From the NCBI RefSeq assembly GCF_000577335.1, contig NZ_CBYL010000003.1, forward strand, positions 1 through 64,000: a stretch of DNA of 64,000 nucleotides, in the 5' to 3' direction. The notes below the pieces were generated by a model, which saw nothing but the letters and a program-made list of their open reading frames with translations, made no database searches and had not been told where the DNA came from. Source of the DNA: Faecalispora jeddahensis. GTDB taxonomy: Bacteria; Bacillota; Clostridia; Oscillospirales; Acutalibacteraceae. Made by a program: the position numbers and the translations under genes. Shown here piece by piece: positions 53,556 through 64,000 of the stretch (positions within the stretch are counted from its first letter, which is position 1; the number at the start of each line of letters is the position of its first letter).

Positions 53556-53957
53556 TTAATCGGGGAACGCCACGCCCGCCTGTAAAATCAGATTGGAATA
53601 CGGCGTGAACTCGCCGGTGCGCACGGCAAACTTGATATTCTCCGTCTGGCGCTTCAGCTCGTCGTGCGAAATCGTCTGTTCGGGAATCCCCAAAAGCTTG
53701 CCGCGCACATACGCCACCATGGCGGGGTTCTTCTCCTCCGCCTCTGCGGCAAAGGTATAGCCCTCTACTACCGTTTCATTCAGCACGGCGTCCACTACCT
53801 GCTGAAAGGTGGGGATTCCGCCGCACAGCACCAAGTCAACAACCGGAATCCCCTTTGGGACCGGCATCCCCGCGTCGCCGATCAAAAAGCGTTCCTTATG
53901 CCCCAGCCCGGCGATATATCCCGCCAGTTGGGCATTCAAAATACCCGTTTTTTTCAT
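53556..53957 (-). CDS. rbsD: D-ribose pyranase (sugar mutarotase)
   Basis: Interconverts pyranose and furanose forms so the kinase receives the right ring. The 133-residue protein matches RbsD: GILNAQLAGYIAGLGHKERFLIGDAGMPVP with the catalytic His20 region, and C-terminal TGEFTPYSNLILQAGV. Overlaps rbsC by an ATGA; GGGAGG upstream. Confidence 0.93.
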   Translation of the reverse strand: MKKTGILNAQLAGYIAGLGHKERFLIGDAGMPVPKGIPVVDLVLCGGIPTFQQVVDAVLNETVVEGYTFAAEAEEKNPAMVAYVRGKLLGIPEQTISHDELKRQTENIKFAVRTGEFTPYSNLILQAGVAFPD

Positions 53958-55030
53958 GCCAAATTTCCTCCCGGATTGGAAGCCGCCGTTTCTTTTTCCT
54001 CGCCCCTCGCCTGAAGCGCCATTTTTGCCTGCAGGTTTCGCTGGAACTGGTCAATGACGACCGCGAATACAATCACAAGGCCCTTAATGACCATCTGCCA
54101 GAACTCCGAAACGCCGCACATGACCATGCCGTCGTTGATGACACCGATGACGAACGCGCCCACAATAGTGCCGCCGATACCGCCGATGCCGCCGGCCATG
54201 GAGGTTCCGCCCAGAACCGCCGCCGCAATGGCGTTCATTTCCCACGATTCACCGGAGGCGGGGTGTGCAGCCACCAGCTGCGCGGAATTGATGATACCGA
54301 CAATTGCCGCGCATACGCCGGACAAAATGTAAACCATGATTTTGACTTGATTGACCTTGATGCCCGAAAGCTTCGCGGCCTTTTCATTGCCTCCGATTGC
54401 AAACACATGCCAGCCGAAGGGCGTGAATTTCAATAGGATCGCGGTGATGACCGCGATGATCACCAGAATGATCGCGCCGACCGGGATGCCCATAATATTG
54501 CTGCCGAAGAAATCATAGCCCGTGTTGCCAAGCGCCGGCTTGCCGACGATATTGGAATAGGTAGCGCCGTTCGAATGCAGCATTGCAAGGCCGCGCGCCA
54601 CATACATCATGCCCAGAGTGGCGATAAACGGCGCGACATTGAACCGCGTGATCACAATGCCGTTCAACCAGCCGACCAAAGCGCCCACCACAATGGTGAT
54701 CAGTACGATGAGCGGCACATCAAAATACAGTGTGACGCCGAACATCGGCAGCGTAAGGCCTTTGTTGATCAGGCCGCCCGCCACCATACCGGCCAAACCG
54801 ACCACCGCGCCAACCGAAAGATCGATGCCGCCCGTGATGATGACGTAGGTCATACCGATCGCCAGAATCCCGTACAGGGCCACATGCTTCGCAATCAGAA
54901 GCATCGTATTCTGCGAAAAGAAGTTGGGCGCCGCAAAGCTGAAGAAAATCAGCAGAACAATCAGCACGATGAAGGTTCGGCCCTTCAGGAGCGTCATCGC
55001 GAGCCCATGATTGGATTGATTCTTTTTCAT
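53954..55030 (-). CDS. rbsC: Ribose-type ABC transporter permease
   Basis: A 358-residue multipass protein of the BPD_transp_2 family: about nine hydrophobic segments, the GGIDLSVGAVVGLAG motif (about 70-84) and the cytoplasmic ATPase-contact stretch AIGGNEKAAKLSGIKV. The homodimeric channel of the sugar importer. GGGGAGAATG precedes the ATG. Confidence 0.93.
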   Translation of the reverse strand: MKKNQSNHGLAMTLLKGRTFIVLIVLLIFFSFAAPNFFSQNTMLLIAKHVALYGILAIGMTYVIITGGIDLSVGAVVGLAGMVAGGLINKGLTLPMFGVTLYFDVPLIVLITIVVGALVGWLNGIVITRFNVAPFIATLGMMYVARGLAMLHSNGATYSNIVGKPALGNTGYDFFGSNIMGIPVGAIILVIIAVITAILLKFTPFGWHVFAIGGNEKAAKLSGIKVNQVKIMVYILSGVCAAIVGIINSAQLVAAHPASGESWEMNAIAAAVLGGTSMAGGIGGIGGTIVGAFVIGVINDGMVMCGVSEFWQMVIKGLVIVFAVVIDQFQRNLQAKMALQARGEEKETAASNPGGNLA

Positions 55031-55046
55031 ACCAGCATTCTCCCCT

Positions 55047-56588
55047 TTATGTTCCCGATGCCTGCAAATGATGCCCCTGATAGGACGCCATCACAAGATT
55101 ATCTTCCGTAATTTCATCCCCGGCCAGCTCCGCTGTCTTCTTTCCGTTCGAAAGCACGATAATGCGGTCGGCGATCGCCAGAATTTCTTTCAGCTCAGAA
55201 GAAATCACGAGGATGGTCAGGCCCTGCTCCGCGTACTGATTGATGATGTCGAACACCTCGGCCTTCGCGCCGACATCGATTCCGCGGCTGGGTTCATCCA
55301 TCAGCAGTATTTTGGGGTCTGTCAGAATTCCCTTGCCGATGACCACCTTTTGCTGGTTGCCGCCTGAAAGCGACAAGATGGGCAGGCGCTTATCCGCAAC
55401 CTTAATATGAATGTCCTTGATCTGCCGTTCCACCTGTTCGTCTTCTGTCTTTTTATCCAGAAAAATTCCTTTGGTACAGGCCTTCAGGCTGGAAAGGGAA
55501 ATGTTCTTCGCAATATTCAGGGTCTGCACCAGACCCTCGCGCTGACGGTCCTCCGGCACAAGCGCAAAGCCCCGGTGAATCTGCCCTGCCACACTGTCGA
55601 CCTTGATTTCCTCCCCGTCCAGCAGTACCTGGCCGGTATGCTCGGGATGCAGACCCATAATGCACTCAAACAGCTCCGTGCGCCCCGCGCCGAGCAGCCC
55701 GTAGATACCGAGGATCTCTCCTTTTTTCACCTGAAAGCCGACGTGGTCGAGCAAATAGCCGCCTCCGCTTTTCGGCAGGGTGATGTCGCGAACCTCCAGC
55801 ACAGTGGGGACTTCGCTCCAATCCACATTCCGCTCCCGGTGGGCGTAGCCCTTTTCCTCACCGACCATCCGCTTGACGATCCACGGCACAGTGATGTTTG
55901 CAACCTCTTCGTCCGCAACGTACTTCCCGTCGCGCAGAATGGTAACGTGGTCGCCGATCTGCAAAATTTCTTCGAGACGATGCGATATGTACACGATCGA
56001 AATGCCTGCGGCGGTCAGCTCGCGCATGATCTTGAACAGAATCTGCACCTCCTGCGCCGAAAGCGACGAGGTGGGTTCATCCATAATCAGGATTTTCAGG
56101 TCATCCTGGATCAGATTGCGGGCAATTTCAATAATCTGCTGCTGTCCAACGCGCAGGTTGCCCACCAGCGTTTCCGGTGGAATGGGATGCTCCAGGCGCT
56201 GCAGCACTTTTTCGGTAAGCTCCGCGTGCTGGGCGTTGTCGAGCCGGATATGATGCTTTGTTTTTTCGCGCGACATAAAGATATTTTGATAAATATTCAG
56301 ATTCGGGAACAGGCTCAGCTCCTGATGAATGATTCCGATTCCATGTGCGCGGGCCTCGGTGGTATCCCGGAAGGAAAGCTCCTGATCATCCATGTACAGC
56401 TTGCCGGAGCTGGGCTGCTCAATTCCCGCGATGATCTTCATCAGCGTGGATTTTCCCGCTCCGTTTTCTCCGATCAGCACGTTCACCTTGCCCCTGAGCA
56501 CTTGAAACGACACATCGTCCAGCGCCTTGGTGCCGGGGTAAATCTTACAGATGTGCTCCGCCCTAAGGCAGACCTCTTGATTATCCAT
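55047..56588 (-). CDS. rbsA: Ribose-type ABC transporter ATPase (double NBD)
   Basis: Powers the importer with two fused ATPase domains in 513 residues. N-half: Walker A GENGAGKST, signature-like LRVGQQQ, Walker B ILIMDEPTSSL. C-half: GLLGAGRTE (degenerate Walker A), LSGGNQQK and LLMDEPSRGID. The ATG at 56588 (GGGGG upstream) follows the DUF2291 gene by 11 nt. Confidence 0.94.
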   Translation of the reverse strand: MDNQEVCLRAEHICKIYPGTKALDDVSFQVLRGKVNVLIGENGAGKSTLMKIIAGIEQPSSGKLYMDDQELSFRDTTEARAHGIGIIHQELSLFPNLNIYQNIFMSREKTKHHIRLDNAQHAELTEKVLQRLEHPIPPETLVGNLRVGQQQIIEIARNLIQDDLKILIMDEPTSSLSAQEVQILFKIMRELTAAGISIVYISHRLEEILQIGDHVTILRDGKYVADEEVANITVPWIVKRMVGEEKGYAHRERNVDWSEVPTVLEVRDITLPKSGGGYLLDHVGFQVKKGEILGIYGLLGAGRTELFECIMGLHPEHTGQVLLDGEEIKVDSVAGQIHRGFALVPEDRQREGLVQTLNIAKNISLSSLKACTKGIFLDKKTEDEQVERQIKDIHIKVADKRLPILSLSGGNQQKVVIGKGILTDPKILLMDEPSRGIDVGAKAEVFDIINQYAEQGLTILVISSELKEILAIADRIIVLSNGKKTAELAGDEITEDNLVMASYQGHHLQASGT

Positions 56589-56599
56589 GCTGTTACCCC

Positions 56600-57241
56600 C
56601 TACTTCACTGTCATCTGCACTGGGGTGATGAGCAGCTTGTCGTTGCCGTCTACGGTAAAGCACCCGATGAATTCCACGGTTTTTCCGGTAAGGGAGGAAA
56701 CGTCCAGCGGATCGAGCACCTGCTTTTGAATCACCGTGTGGATGCTCTGGGACACGTTGGCCCACTGCACCTGATTCTTGTAATCCTCATACTTGATAAA
56801 GTTCAAAGAATCGCGCACGGCAGAACCCTTGAACACCGAGCCGATCTGCAGCTGGATGGTTTCGGGGCCATCATAGCCCTGAAGCTTGACATCCATTACG
56901 CCGGCCTTCTTCGTCTGGTCTACCTTTACCACCTCGGCGGTTCCCTTTACCACATAGTTCAGCTCGCCGGAGGTTCCCATGGAGTATTTACCGTATTTGT
57001 CCGCCAGGGTTTTGAGATCCCCCTTGGATTCCGTCAGGAACGCATTCAGGTCCACCGCTTTTTCCGTCAACTCCGGTACCGCTTTCGACTGCCAGATGCT
57101 TTCCACGTCACTGTCCGCGTTAAAGGCGACTTCCCCCGTCAACTTGCCCTCTTCCCCGATTTTCACCACTTTTACGCAGCCTGTCAGGGAGGATGCTGCA
57201 AACGCCAAAATCAAAAGCAGTGCGGCTAATCGTTTTTTCAA
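56600..57241 (-). CDS. DUF2291 lipoprotein of a sugar ABC operon
   Basis: A 213-residue lipoprotein, signal LLLILAFAASSLTGC with Cys near residue 22, followed by a beta-rich domain (IQLQIGSVFKGSAVRDSL) typical of DUF2291. The family is found between RbsB- and RbsA-like genes, as here, but its role in transport is not established. TTG start with GGGGAG upstream. Confidence 0.82.
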   Translation of the reverse strand: MKKRLAALLLILAFAASSLTGCVKVVKIGEEGKLTGEVAFNADSDVESIWQSKAVPELTEKAVDLNAFLTESKGDLKTLADKYGKYSMGTSGELNYVVKGTAEVVKVDQTKKAGVMDVKLQGYDGPETIQLQIGSVFKGSAVRDSLNFIKYEDYKNQVQWANVSQSIHTVIQKQVLDPLDVSSLTGKTVEFIGCFTVDGNDKLLITPVQMTVK

Positions 57242-57322
57242 CTTGCACTCCCCATTTCTGAAATATCGCTGAAAGCCCTTTACAGGCTTTTGTTTTCCAA
57301 GTTACATGCCCTTTTAAAATCA

Positions 57323-57370
57323 GTGAGGATAAGGGAGAGCGTGCTCTTTTACCCTTCTCCTTATCCTCAC
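57323..57370 (-). terminator. Intra-operon hairpin downstream of rbsB
   Basis: GTGAGGATAAGG arm (57323 on) pairs with CCTTATCCTCAC (57359-57370), then TGATTTTAAAA on the minus strand. It lies in the 248-nt gap after rbsB and probably stops or stabilises part of the message so that the binding protein is made in excess. Confidence 0.65.
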
Positions 57371-57489
57371 CCATCAAATCTTGCGCTTTCTGCTCAATTG
57401 ATCTTTTATGGCAGATTCCGTTAAAAAATCTTCTCTTTGGAGCTTTGGCACCCCGCCAAAGCCGCCGGTTCTAAAGTGTGCTTGGCGGT

Positions 57490-60101
<2,612 letters not shown>

Positions 60102-60103
60102 CG

Positions 60104-61033
60104 TCAGATCAACTCCATCGCAGCCCTCACAATGCCCTCGGCATTCAGGCCGTAATAATCAAATACCTGCTGGGATTTTCCGGTGATCACCGGTTCATCC
60201 GGCAGTGTGAGGCTGGTTACCCGCACAGGGTGCTCCGCGCAGACAATCTGGCTGACCATAGAGCCGAGCCCGCCGAACGCGGTGTGCTCCTCGATCGTCA
60301 CAATTCCCCGCGTCTCCCTTGCAGCCTTTAAAACTGCCTTCCGGTCGATGGGTTTGAGACAGTACATGTCGAACACACGGGCCGAAACACCCTTCTGCTC
60401 CAACAGCTCTCCCGCCTGCTTTGCGGCGGAAACCATCTCGCCGCACGCGATGATCGTCACATCCGTACCGTCGCGCAGCAGCGTCGCTTTATTTAATGTA
60501 AAGGGAACTTTCCCCTCATCGTAAACATCCTCCACGGCGTTGCGGCCCACCCGGATATACGCGGGCTCTCCGTCCTTGAGCAGAGCCCGAATCAAACACT
60601 CCGTCTGCAGGCGGTCGCTCGGGAGATATACTCGCATATTCACAATCGAGGCCATCGCCGCGATGTCGTTGGTGGAATGATGCGTCAGGCCCAGCGCGCC
60701 GTAGCTGACACCGCCGGAAATGCCGATCAGCTTCACGTTCGCGTGGTTATACGCCACATCGACCTTGGCCTGCTCCATGCTGCGGGTGGAGAGGAAGCAC
60801 GCGGGGGAAACGGCAAATGACTTTTTGCCGCATTTGGCCAGCCCCGCGCTGATCGTGACAAGATTCTGCTCGGCAATGCCGGTTTCTACAAACTGCTTTG
60901 GCCGCTGCTCGGCAAAGGGAGTCATAGAGCCGGAGCCGCGCGAATCGCTGCACAGCACAACAATATCCTGATCGTGCTCCGATTCCTGCAGCAGCACGTC
61001 GCAGATCGCCTGCTTATTTGCAATCTTGTTCAT
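60104..61033 (-). CDS. Transketolase C-terminal subunit
   Basis: A 309-residue half enzyme carrying the pyrimidine-binding and C-terminal domains of a split transketolase. Seen: FVETGIAEQNLVTISAGLA (catalytic Glu for ThDP activation), YGALGLTHHSTNDIAAM, and VTIEEHTAFGGLGS. The ATG at 61033 overlaps the N-terminal subunit gene by 20 nt, as in other split transketolases. Moves a two-carbon unit from a ketose phosphate to an aldose. Confidence 0.92.
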   Translation of the reverse strand: MNKIANKQAICDVLLQESEHDQDIVVLCSDSRGSGSMTPFAEQRPKQFVETGIAEQNLVTISAGLAKCGKKSFAVSPACFLSTRSMEQAKVDVAYNHANVKLIGISGGVSYGALGLTHHSTNDIAAMASIVNMRVYLPSDRLQTECLIRALLKDGEPAYIRVGRNAVEDVYDEGKVPFTLNKATLLRDGTDVTIIACGEMVSAAKQAGELLEQKGVSARVFDMYCLKPIDRKAVLKAARETRGIVTIEEHTAFGGLGSMVSQIVCAEHPVRVTSLTLPDEPVITGKSQQVFDYYGLNAEGIVRAAMELI

Positions 61034-61850
61034 GTGCCGCCGCCCTCCTTTGCTCCAGCTCGCGCATCGCGAGTTCATAATGCTCGTCGTCCACAGATTT
61101 GTGATGCCAGGACGCCTGGTTTTCCATAAACGATACACCGCAGCCCTTTGTGGTGTTCGCAATAATCATCGTCGGCCTGCCTTTGATCTGCTTTGCCTCC
61201 CGCAAGGCGAAATCCAGCGCCTTCGTGCTGTTTCCGTCCACTGAAAGCACATGCCAGCCAAATGCGCGCCAGCGCTCCTCTTGGCTGTCCTGCGCCATCA
61301 CCGTCTCTGTCGAGCCGGAGATTTGCAGGCGGTTGCGGTCGATTACGGCGGTGAGGTTGTCAAGCTTGTAGTGGGCCGCCGCCATAGCGCCTTCCCACAC
61401 GGAGCCCTCGGCCAACTCGCCGTCGCCCATCACGGTGTACACGCGGTACGGTGCGCCGTCCATTTTGCCGGCCAGCGCCATGCCGATGCTATACGACAGG
61501 CCATGCCCCAAAGAGCCGGAGCCGATCTCGACGCCGTTGACCTTATCGCTGGGGTGACCGATATATTTCGAAAGATAGCCAGAATAGCTATCCAGATCCG
61601 ACTTTGGGAAATAACCCTTATCCGCCAGGATGCAGTACAGCGCCTCCACACAGTGGCCCTTGCTTAAAATAAAGCGGTCGCGATTCGGGTCGTTCTGGTT
61701 TTCGGGCGAGCAGTTCATGTGCTTGTAGTACAGCGTAACCAGAATATCGGTTACGCTCATATCGCCGCCGATGTGGCCGCTGCCCGCCTTGTGGATCAGA
61801 GTCACCACGTCTTGTCTGATCTGCCATGTCTTTTCCTGCAAATTCACCAT
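61014..61850 (-). CDS. Transketolase N-terminal subunit
   Basis: A 278-residue ThDP pyrophosphate-binding half: AGSGHIGGDMSVTDIL, RFILSKGH, GSLGHGLSYSIGMAL, and the metal/ThDP motif GDGELAEGSVWEGAMAAAHY with a following NRLQ. Works as a heterotetramer with the next gene product. It directly follows the isomerase gene (2-nt gap), so isomerase, transketolase and kinase form one catabolic block. Confidence 0.92.
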   Translation of the reverse strand: MVNLQEKTWQIRQDVVTLIHKAGSGHIGGDMSVTDILVTLYYKHMNCSPENQNDPNRDRFILSKGHCVEALYCILADKGYFPKSDLDSYSGYLSKYIGHPSDKVNGVEIGSGSLGHGLSYSIGMALAGKMDGAPYRVYTVMGDGELAEGSVWEGAMAAAHYKLDNLTAVIDRNRLQISGSTETVMAQDSQEERWRAFGWHVLSVDGNSTKALDFALREAKQIKGRPTMIIANTTKGCGVSFMENQASWHHKSVDDEHYELAMRELEQRRAAAHEQDCK

Positions 61851-61852
61851 TT

Positions 61853-63256
61853 TTATTCCCCCCTGAGATAAGCGCGCACCTGCTCCTCAATCGGATCATA
61901 AAAATCGGGTGTTACATGGATGTATTTGCAGGCCTCGTACAGAACCGGCACCACATTTTTGTGGATGCCCACACAGTGGTGGATATACGGGCCGCAGACG
62001 ATTTTATCTTCCAGGCGCTTGATGTTTTCCACTTCGATCCAAAGGTAGGTTCCCATGCAGTTCGGGCCGTCGACGCCCTTGGCGTTGCCCAGCAGCATGG
62101 AGTATTCGCCGTTGTCGCCGTCAAACCGGCATAGGGTCAGCTCGCCGTGCTTTGCTTCGGCGGTCAGGCTCCCCGGATGCTTGAACGCCAATGGGTAGCC
62201 CAGAACCGGCTTTTTCTGCGCGACCGAAACCGGCCACGGGCCGCAGTGCTGCAGCAGCTCGCCGTTTTCAATGTCGGGGTGGCGCACCGTCCAGTCCGCA
62301 AAGAACGAACGGGTTTCGCCCATCCCGGCGGCTTCCACCAAAAGGGCGGTGATCGCGCCGTGAATATCCGTTTCGCACACCACCGGGATCCCCTCATCGT
62401 TCATCAGCGCGTTCGCCGCGCAGGGCATGATCCCGATTTCCTGCTGCAGAGCATTCCAACACTGAATTGCCACCGCGTTGCAGCCGTATTTTTTCACCAG
62501 ATGCTTCATCGCAACCTTCAGAGCCGCCACGTTCTCCAGCGCCTCCTCCGCGATGCGGACATCCATGTTTTCGCGTATGTAGCCGAGCACCTGCTCGACC
62601 TCATCGGGAGTGTGCTCCTTGGCCAGCCGCATTTCCTGCGTCAGCTCGGGCATCGGGATGGGCGAAAGCTGAATGTTGAAGCGCTCGAGCAGCTCGCCCT
62701 CGTTGCACATGGTGGTCCAAAAATCGAACGGGCGGGTAGAAATCTGCAGAATACGGGTATGCCGGAACGTTTTGACCACATTGCACACCGCCATAAAATC
62801 ACGCAGACCGCGCTCGAACACGGGGTCACTCAATCGACAGTTTGTCATGTAGGTAAAGGGAACCTGAAAGCGCCGCAGCACCTTGCCGGTGGCGAACAGG
62901 CCGCACTGGGTGTCGCGCAGACGCACGCCGTTCGGTTCGGGGCGCTCGTCGAGCGGGCCCCACAGCAGCACCGGAACATTCAGCTCTTTGGCAAGCCTTG
63001 CGCACACATATTCGGTGCCGAAATTACAGTGCGGCAAAAACAATCCGTCGATCTTCTCGGCTTTGAATTTTTCGGCAATCTTTTGCATATCGGCGTCGTC
63101 GAACAGCAGGCCCTCGTCGTTGATGTCTGTGATATCCACAAAATCCACGCCCAGCTCATGCAGCCGGTCGGCCGTCAGATTCCGGTATTTGAGCGCGTCC
63201 GGCGCACTGAAAATGCTTCTTCTGGTAGGCGCATACCCCAGCTTGATTTTCTCCAT
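61853..63256 (-). CDS. L-fucose/L-arabinose isomerase-family protein
   Basis: A 467-residue aldose-ketose isomerase of the FucI/AraA-like superfamily. N-terminal Rossmann-like domain (LFLPHCNFGTEYVCARLAKE), middle domain with VAIQCWNALQQEIG and the metal-ligand region IPVVCETDIHGAIT, and a C-terminal beta domain ending HVTPDFYDPIEE. Members act on many sugars, so the substrate is open. First enzyme gene after the LacI regulator, 18 nt away; GGGAGG before the ATG. Confidence 0.82.
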   Translation of the reverse strand: MEKIKLGYAPTRRSIFSAPDALKYRNLTADRLHELGVDFVDITDINDEGLLFDDADMQKIAEKFKAEKIDGLFLPHCNFGTEYVCARLAKELNVPVLLWGPLDERPEPNGVRLRDTQCGLFATGKVLRRFQVPFTYMTNCRLSDPVFERGLRDFMAVCNVVKTFRHTRILQISTRPFDFWTTMCNEGELLERFNIQLSPIPMPELTQEMRLAKEHTPDEVEQVLGYIRENMDVRIAEEALENVAALKVAMKHLVKKYGCNAVAIQCWNALQQEIGIMPCAANALMNDEGIPVVCETDIHGAITALLVEAAGMGETRSFFADWTVRHPDIENGELLQHCGPWPVSVAQKKPVLGYPLAFKHPGSLTAEAKHGELTLCRFDGDNGEYSMLLGNAKGVDGPNCMGTYLWIEVENIKRLEDKIVCGPYIHHCVGIHKNVVPVLYEACKYIHVTPDFYDPIEEQVRAYLRGE

Positions 63257-63274
63257 CGAAAAGCCCTCCCTTAG

Positions 63275-64000
63275 TTATGTTGCATTCAGGTCGCGAACGC
63301 TTTCACGTTCCACAAATTCGGTGCAGACCTGTATTTTCGTTTTGACCTTGCTCTCCTGCCGGATATGGTCGTTCAGCCGCCGAACGGCGATTTCGCCCAT
63401 CTCCTGCTTGAACACGTGGATGGTACTCAGGCGAGGGCTGGAAATCTCGCAGTACGGGATGTTGTCAAACCCGATGATCGAAACATCCTCCGGCACGCGG
63501 TAGCCTTTTTCCTGCAGCGCGCGCATGGCGCCAAGGGCGATCACGTCGTTATCGGCAAAAAAGGCCGTGGGCAGATCCCTTGCCCATTCCAGGTGGGCAA
63601 CCATATCGCGGTAAGCGGACTCCGTTGTGGTGCCCAGGGTAATGATGTGCTGCGGCTCTATGGAAAAATTCGCTTTTCCCAGCGCACGTTTATAGCCAAT
63701 GCTGCGGTACGAAAACGCCTTGATGCGGAAGCGCCCACGCAGATAGCCGATCTTTTTATGCCCCTTTTCGATCAGGTATTCCACTGCATGGCAGGCGGAA
63801 TCGGTGTTGCTGATCAAAACACTGTCGAACGTGATGGTATCGCTCCAGCCGTCGAGCAGAATCAGGTGGCATTTCGGATTGCGGAACAACTGAAAATCCT
63901 GCTCCGTCATCTCGGTACCGAGGAGGATCACCGCCGCGCTGGTATCCTCCAAAATGCTATGTACCTGCTCCGCGCAGTCGGGGCTGCTGCTGTCGATATT
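63275..64000 (-). CDS. LacI-family transcriptional regulator (N-terminus outside window)
   Basis: The last 241 codons of a LacI/GalR repressor: periplasmic-binding-like sensor domain with FDSVLISNTDSACHAVEYL, GHKKIGYLRG, TAFFADNDVIALGAMRAL and VSIIGFDNIPYCEISSPRLSTI. The reading frame is open to the window edge, so the helix-turn-helix lies beyond 64000. It is first in the operon it probably controls; the promoter and operators are outside the window. Confidence 0.9.
   Translation of the reverse strand, partial: NIDSSSPDCAEQVHSILEDTSAAVILLGTEMTEQDFQLFRNPKCHLILLDGWSDTITFDSVLISNTDSACHAVEYLIEKGHKKIGYLRGRFRIKAFSYRSIGYKRALGKANFSIEPQHIITLGTTTESAYRDMVAHLEWARDLPTAFFADNDVIALGAMRALQEKGYRVPEDVSIIGFDNIPYCEISSPRLSTIHVFKQEMGEIAVRRLNDHIRQESKVKTKIQVCTEFVERESVRDLNAT

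Noticed and set aside
56589-56765. N-terminal extension of RbsA by 59 codons
   Set aside because: It overlaps the DUF2291 coding sequence in another frame and lacks the ATPase family start; ATG at 56588 has an RBS.

Overview
The window looks like a chromosomal segment of an anaerobic Firmicute in the Oscillospiraceae/Ruminococcaceae part of Clostridia. The reasons are Bacillus/Clostridium-type RBSs and sigma-A promoters, mixed ATG/GTG/TTG starts, a PBSX-type tail locus, a fermenter's set of NADP-type glutamate dehydrogenase, GTP-type PEP carboxykinase and malic enzyme, and a mid-GC genome with AT-rich islands. The genus is an inference; no rRNA or tRNA gene was found.

Layout. 1-14.5 kb is housekeeping: folate synthesis (folE-folP), a radical SAM protein, a purine permease, gdhA, pckG, a tsaD/flavoprotein/rimI/arginine-phosphatase cluster, polA and dusB. 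14.5-26.5 kb is one tightly coupled minus-strand operon for a contractile phage tail (sheath, tube, frameshifted chaperone, tape measure, baseplate, fibre, XkdX, lysozyme, holin) with no head, terminase, portal, integrase or replication gene, so it is most likely an R-type tailocin. 26.5-32.4 kb holds small hypotheticals, an Smr protein, an LCP ligase and a YfbR-like nucleotidase. 32.4-45.1 kb has a YfhO/GT2 glycosylation pair, a heterodimeric ABC exporter, two PII-like proteins, a peptide-binding lipoprotein, an HtrA protease and malic enzyme. 45.3-52.4 kb has a HAD phosphatase, an AT-rich ECF sigma/anti-sigma/secreted-protein island, an orphan lipoprotein, pyridoxamine kinase, a hexapeptide-repeat protein and a dockerin protein. 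52.6 kb to the end is a sugar operon (LacI regulator, FucI/AraA-type isomerase, split transketolase, glycerol-kinase-like FGGY kinase, RbsB, DUF2291, RbsA, RbsC, RbsD, RbsK).

Three arrays of one palindromic repeat family lie at 12.9-13.4, 28.95-29.27 and 31.6-32.2 kb, each between divergently transcribed genes. Their stems covary between arrays, their period is 124-125 bp although the spacers differ, and every intact unit carries a perfect extended -10 motif (TGNTATAAT). I do not recognise this family.

How the genes work together. The sugar operon implies import, isomerisation, phosphorylation and transketolase cleavage of a pentose-like sugar; a D-apiose/apulose-like branched sugar is my favoured but unproven substrate. 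gdhA, pckG and malic enzyme connect amino-acid nitrogen and C4/C3 carbon. The tail operon would make a contractile killing particle released by its own holin and lysozyme.
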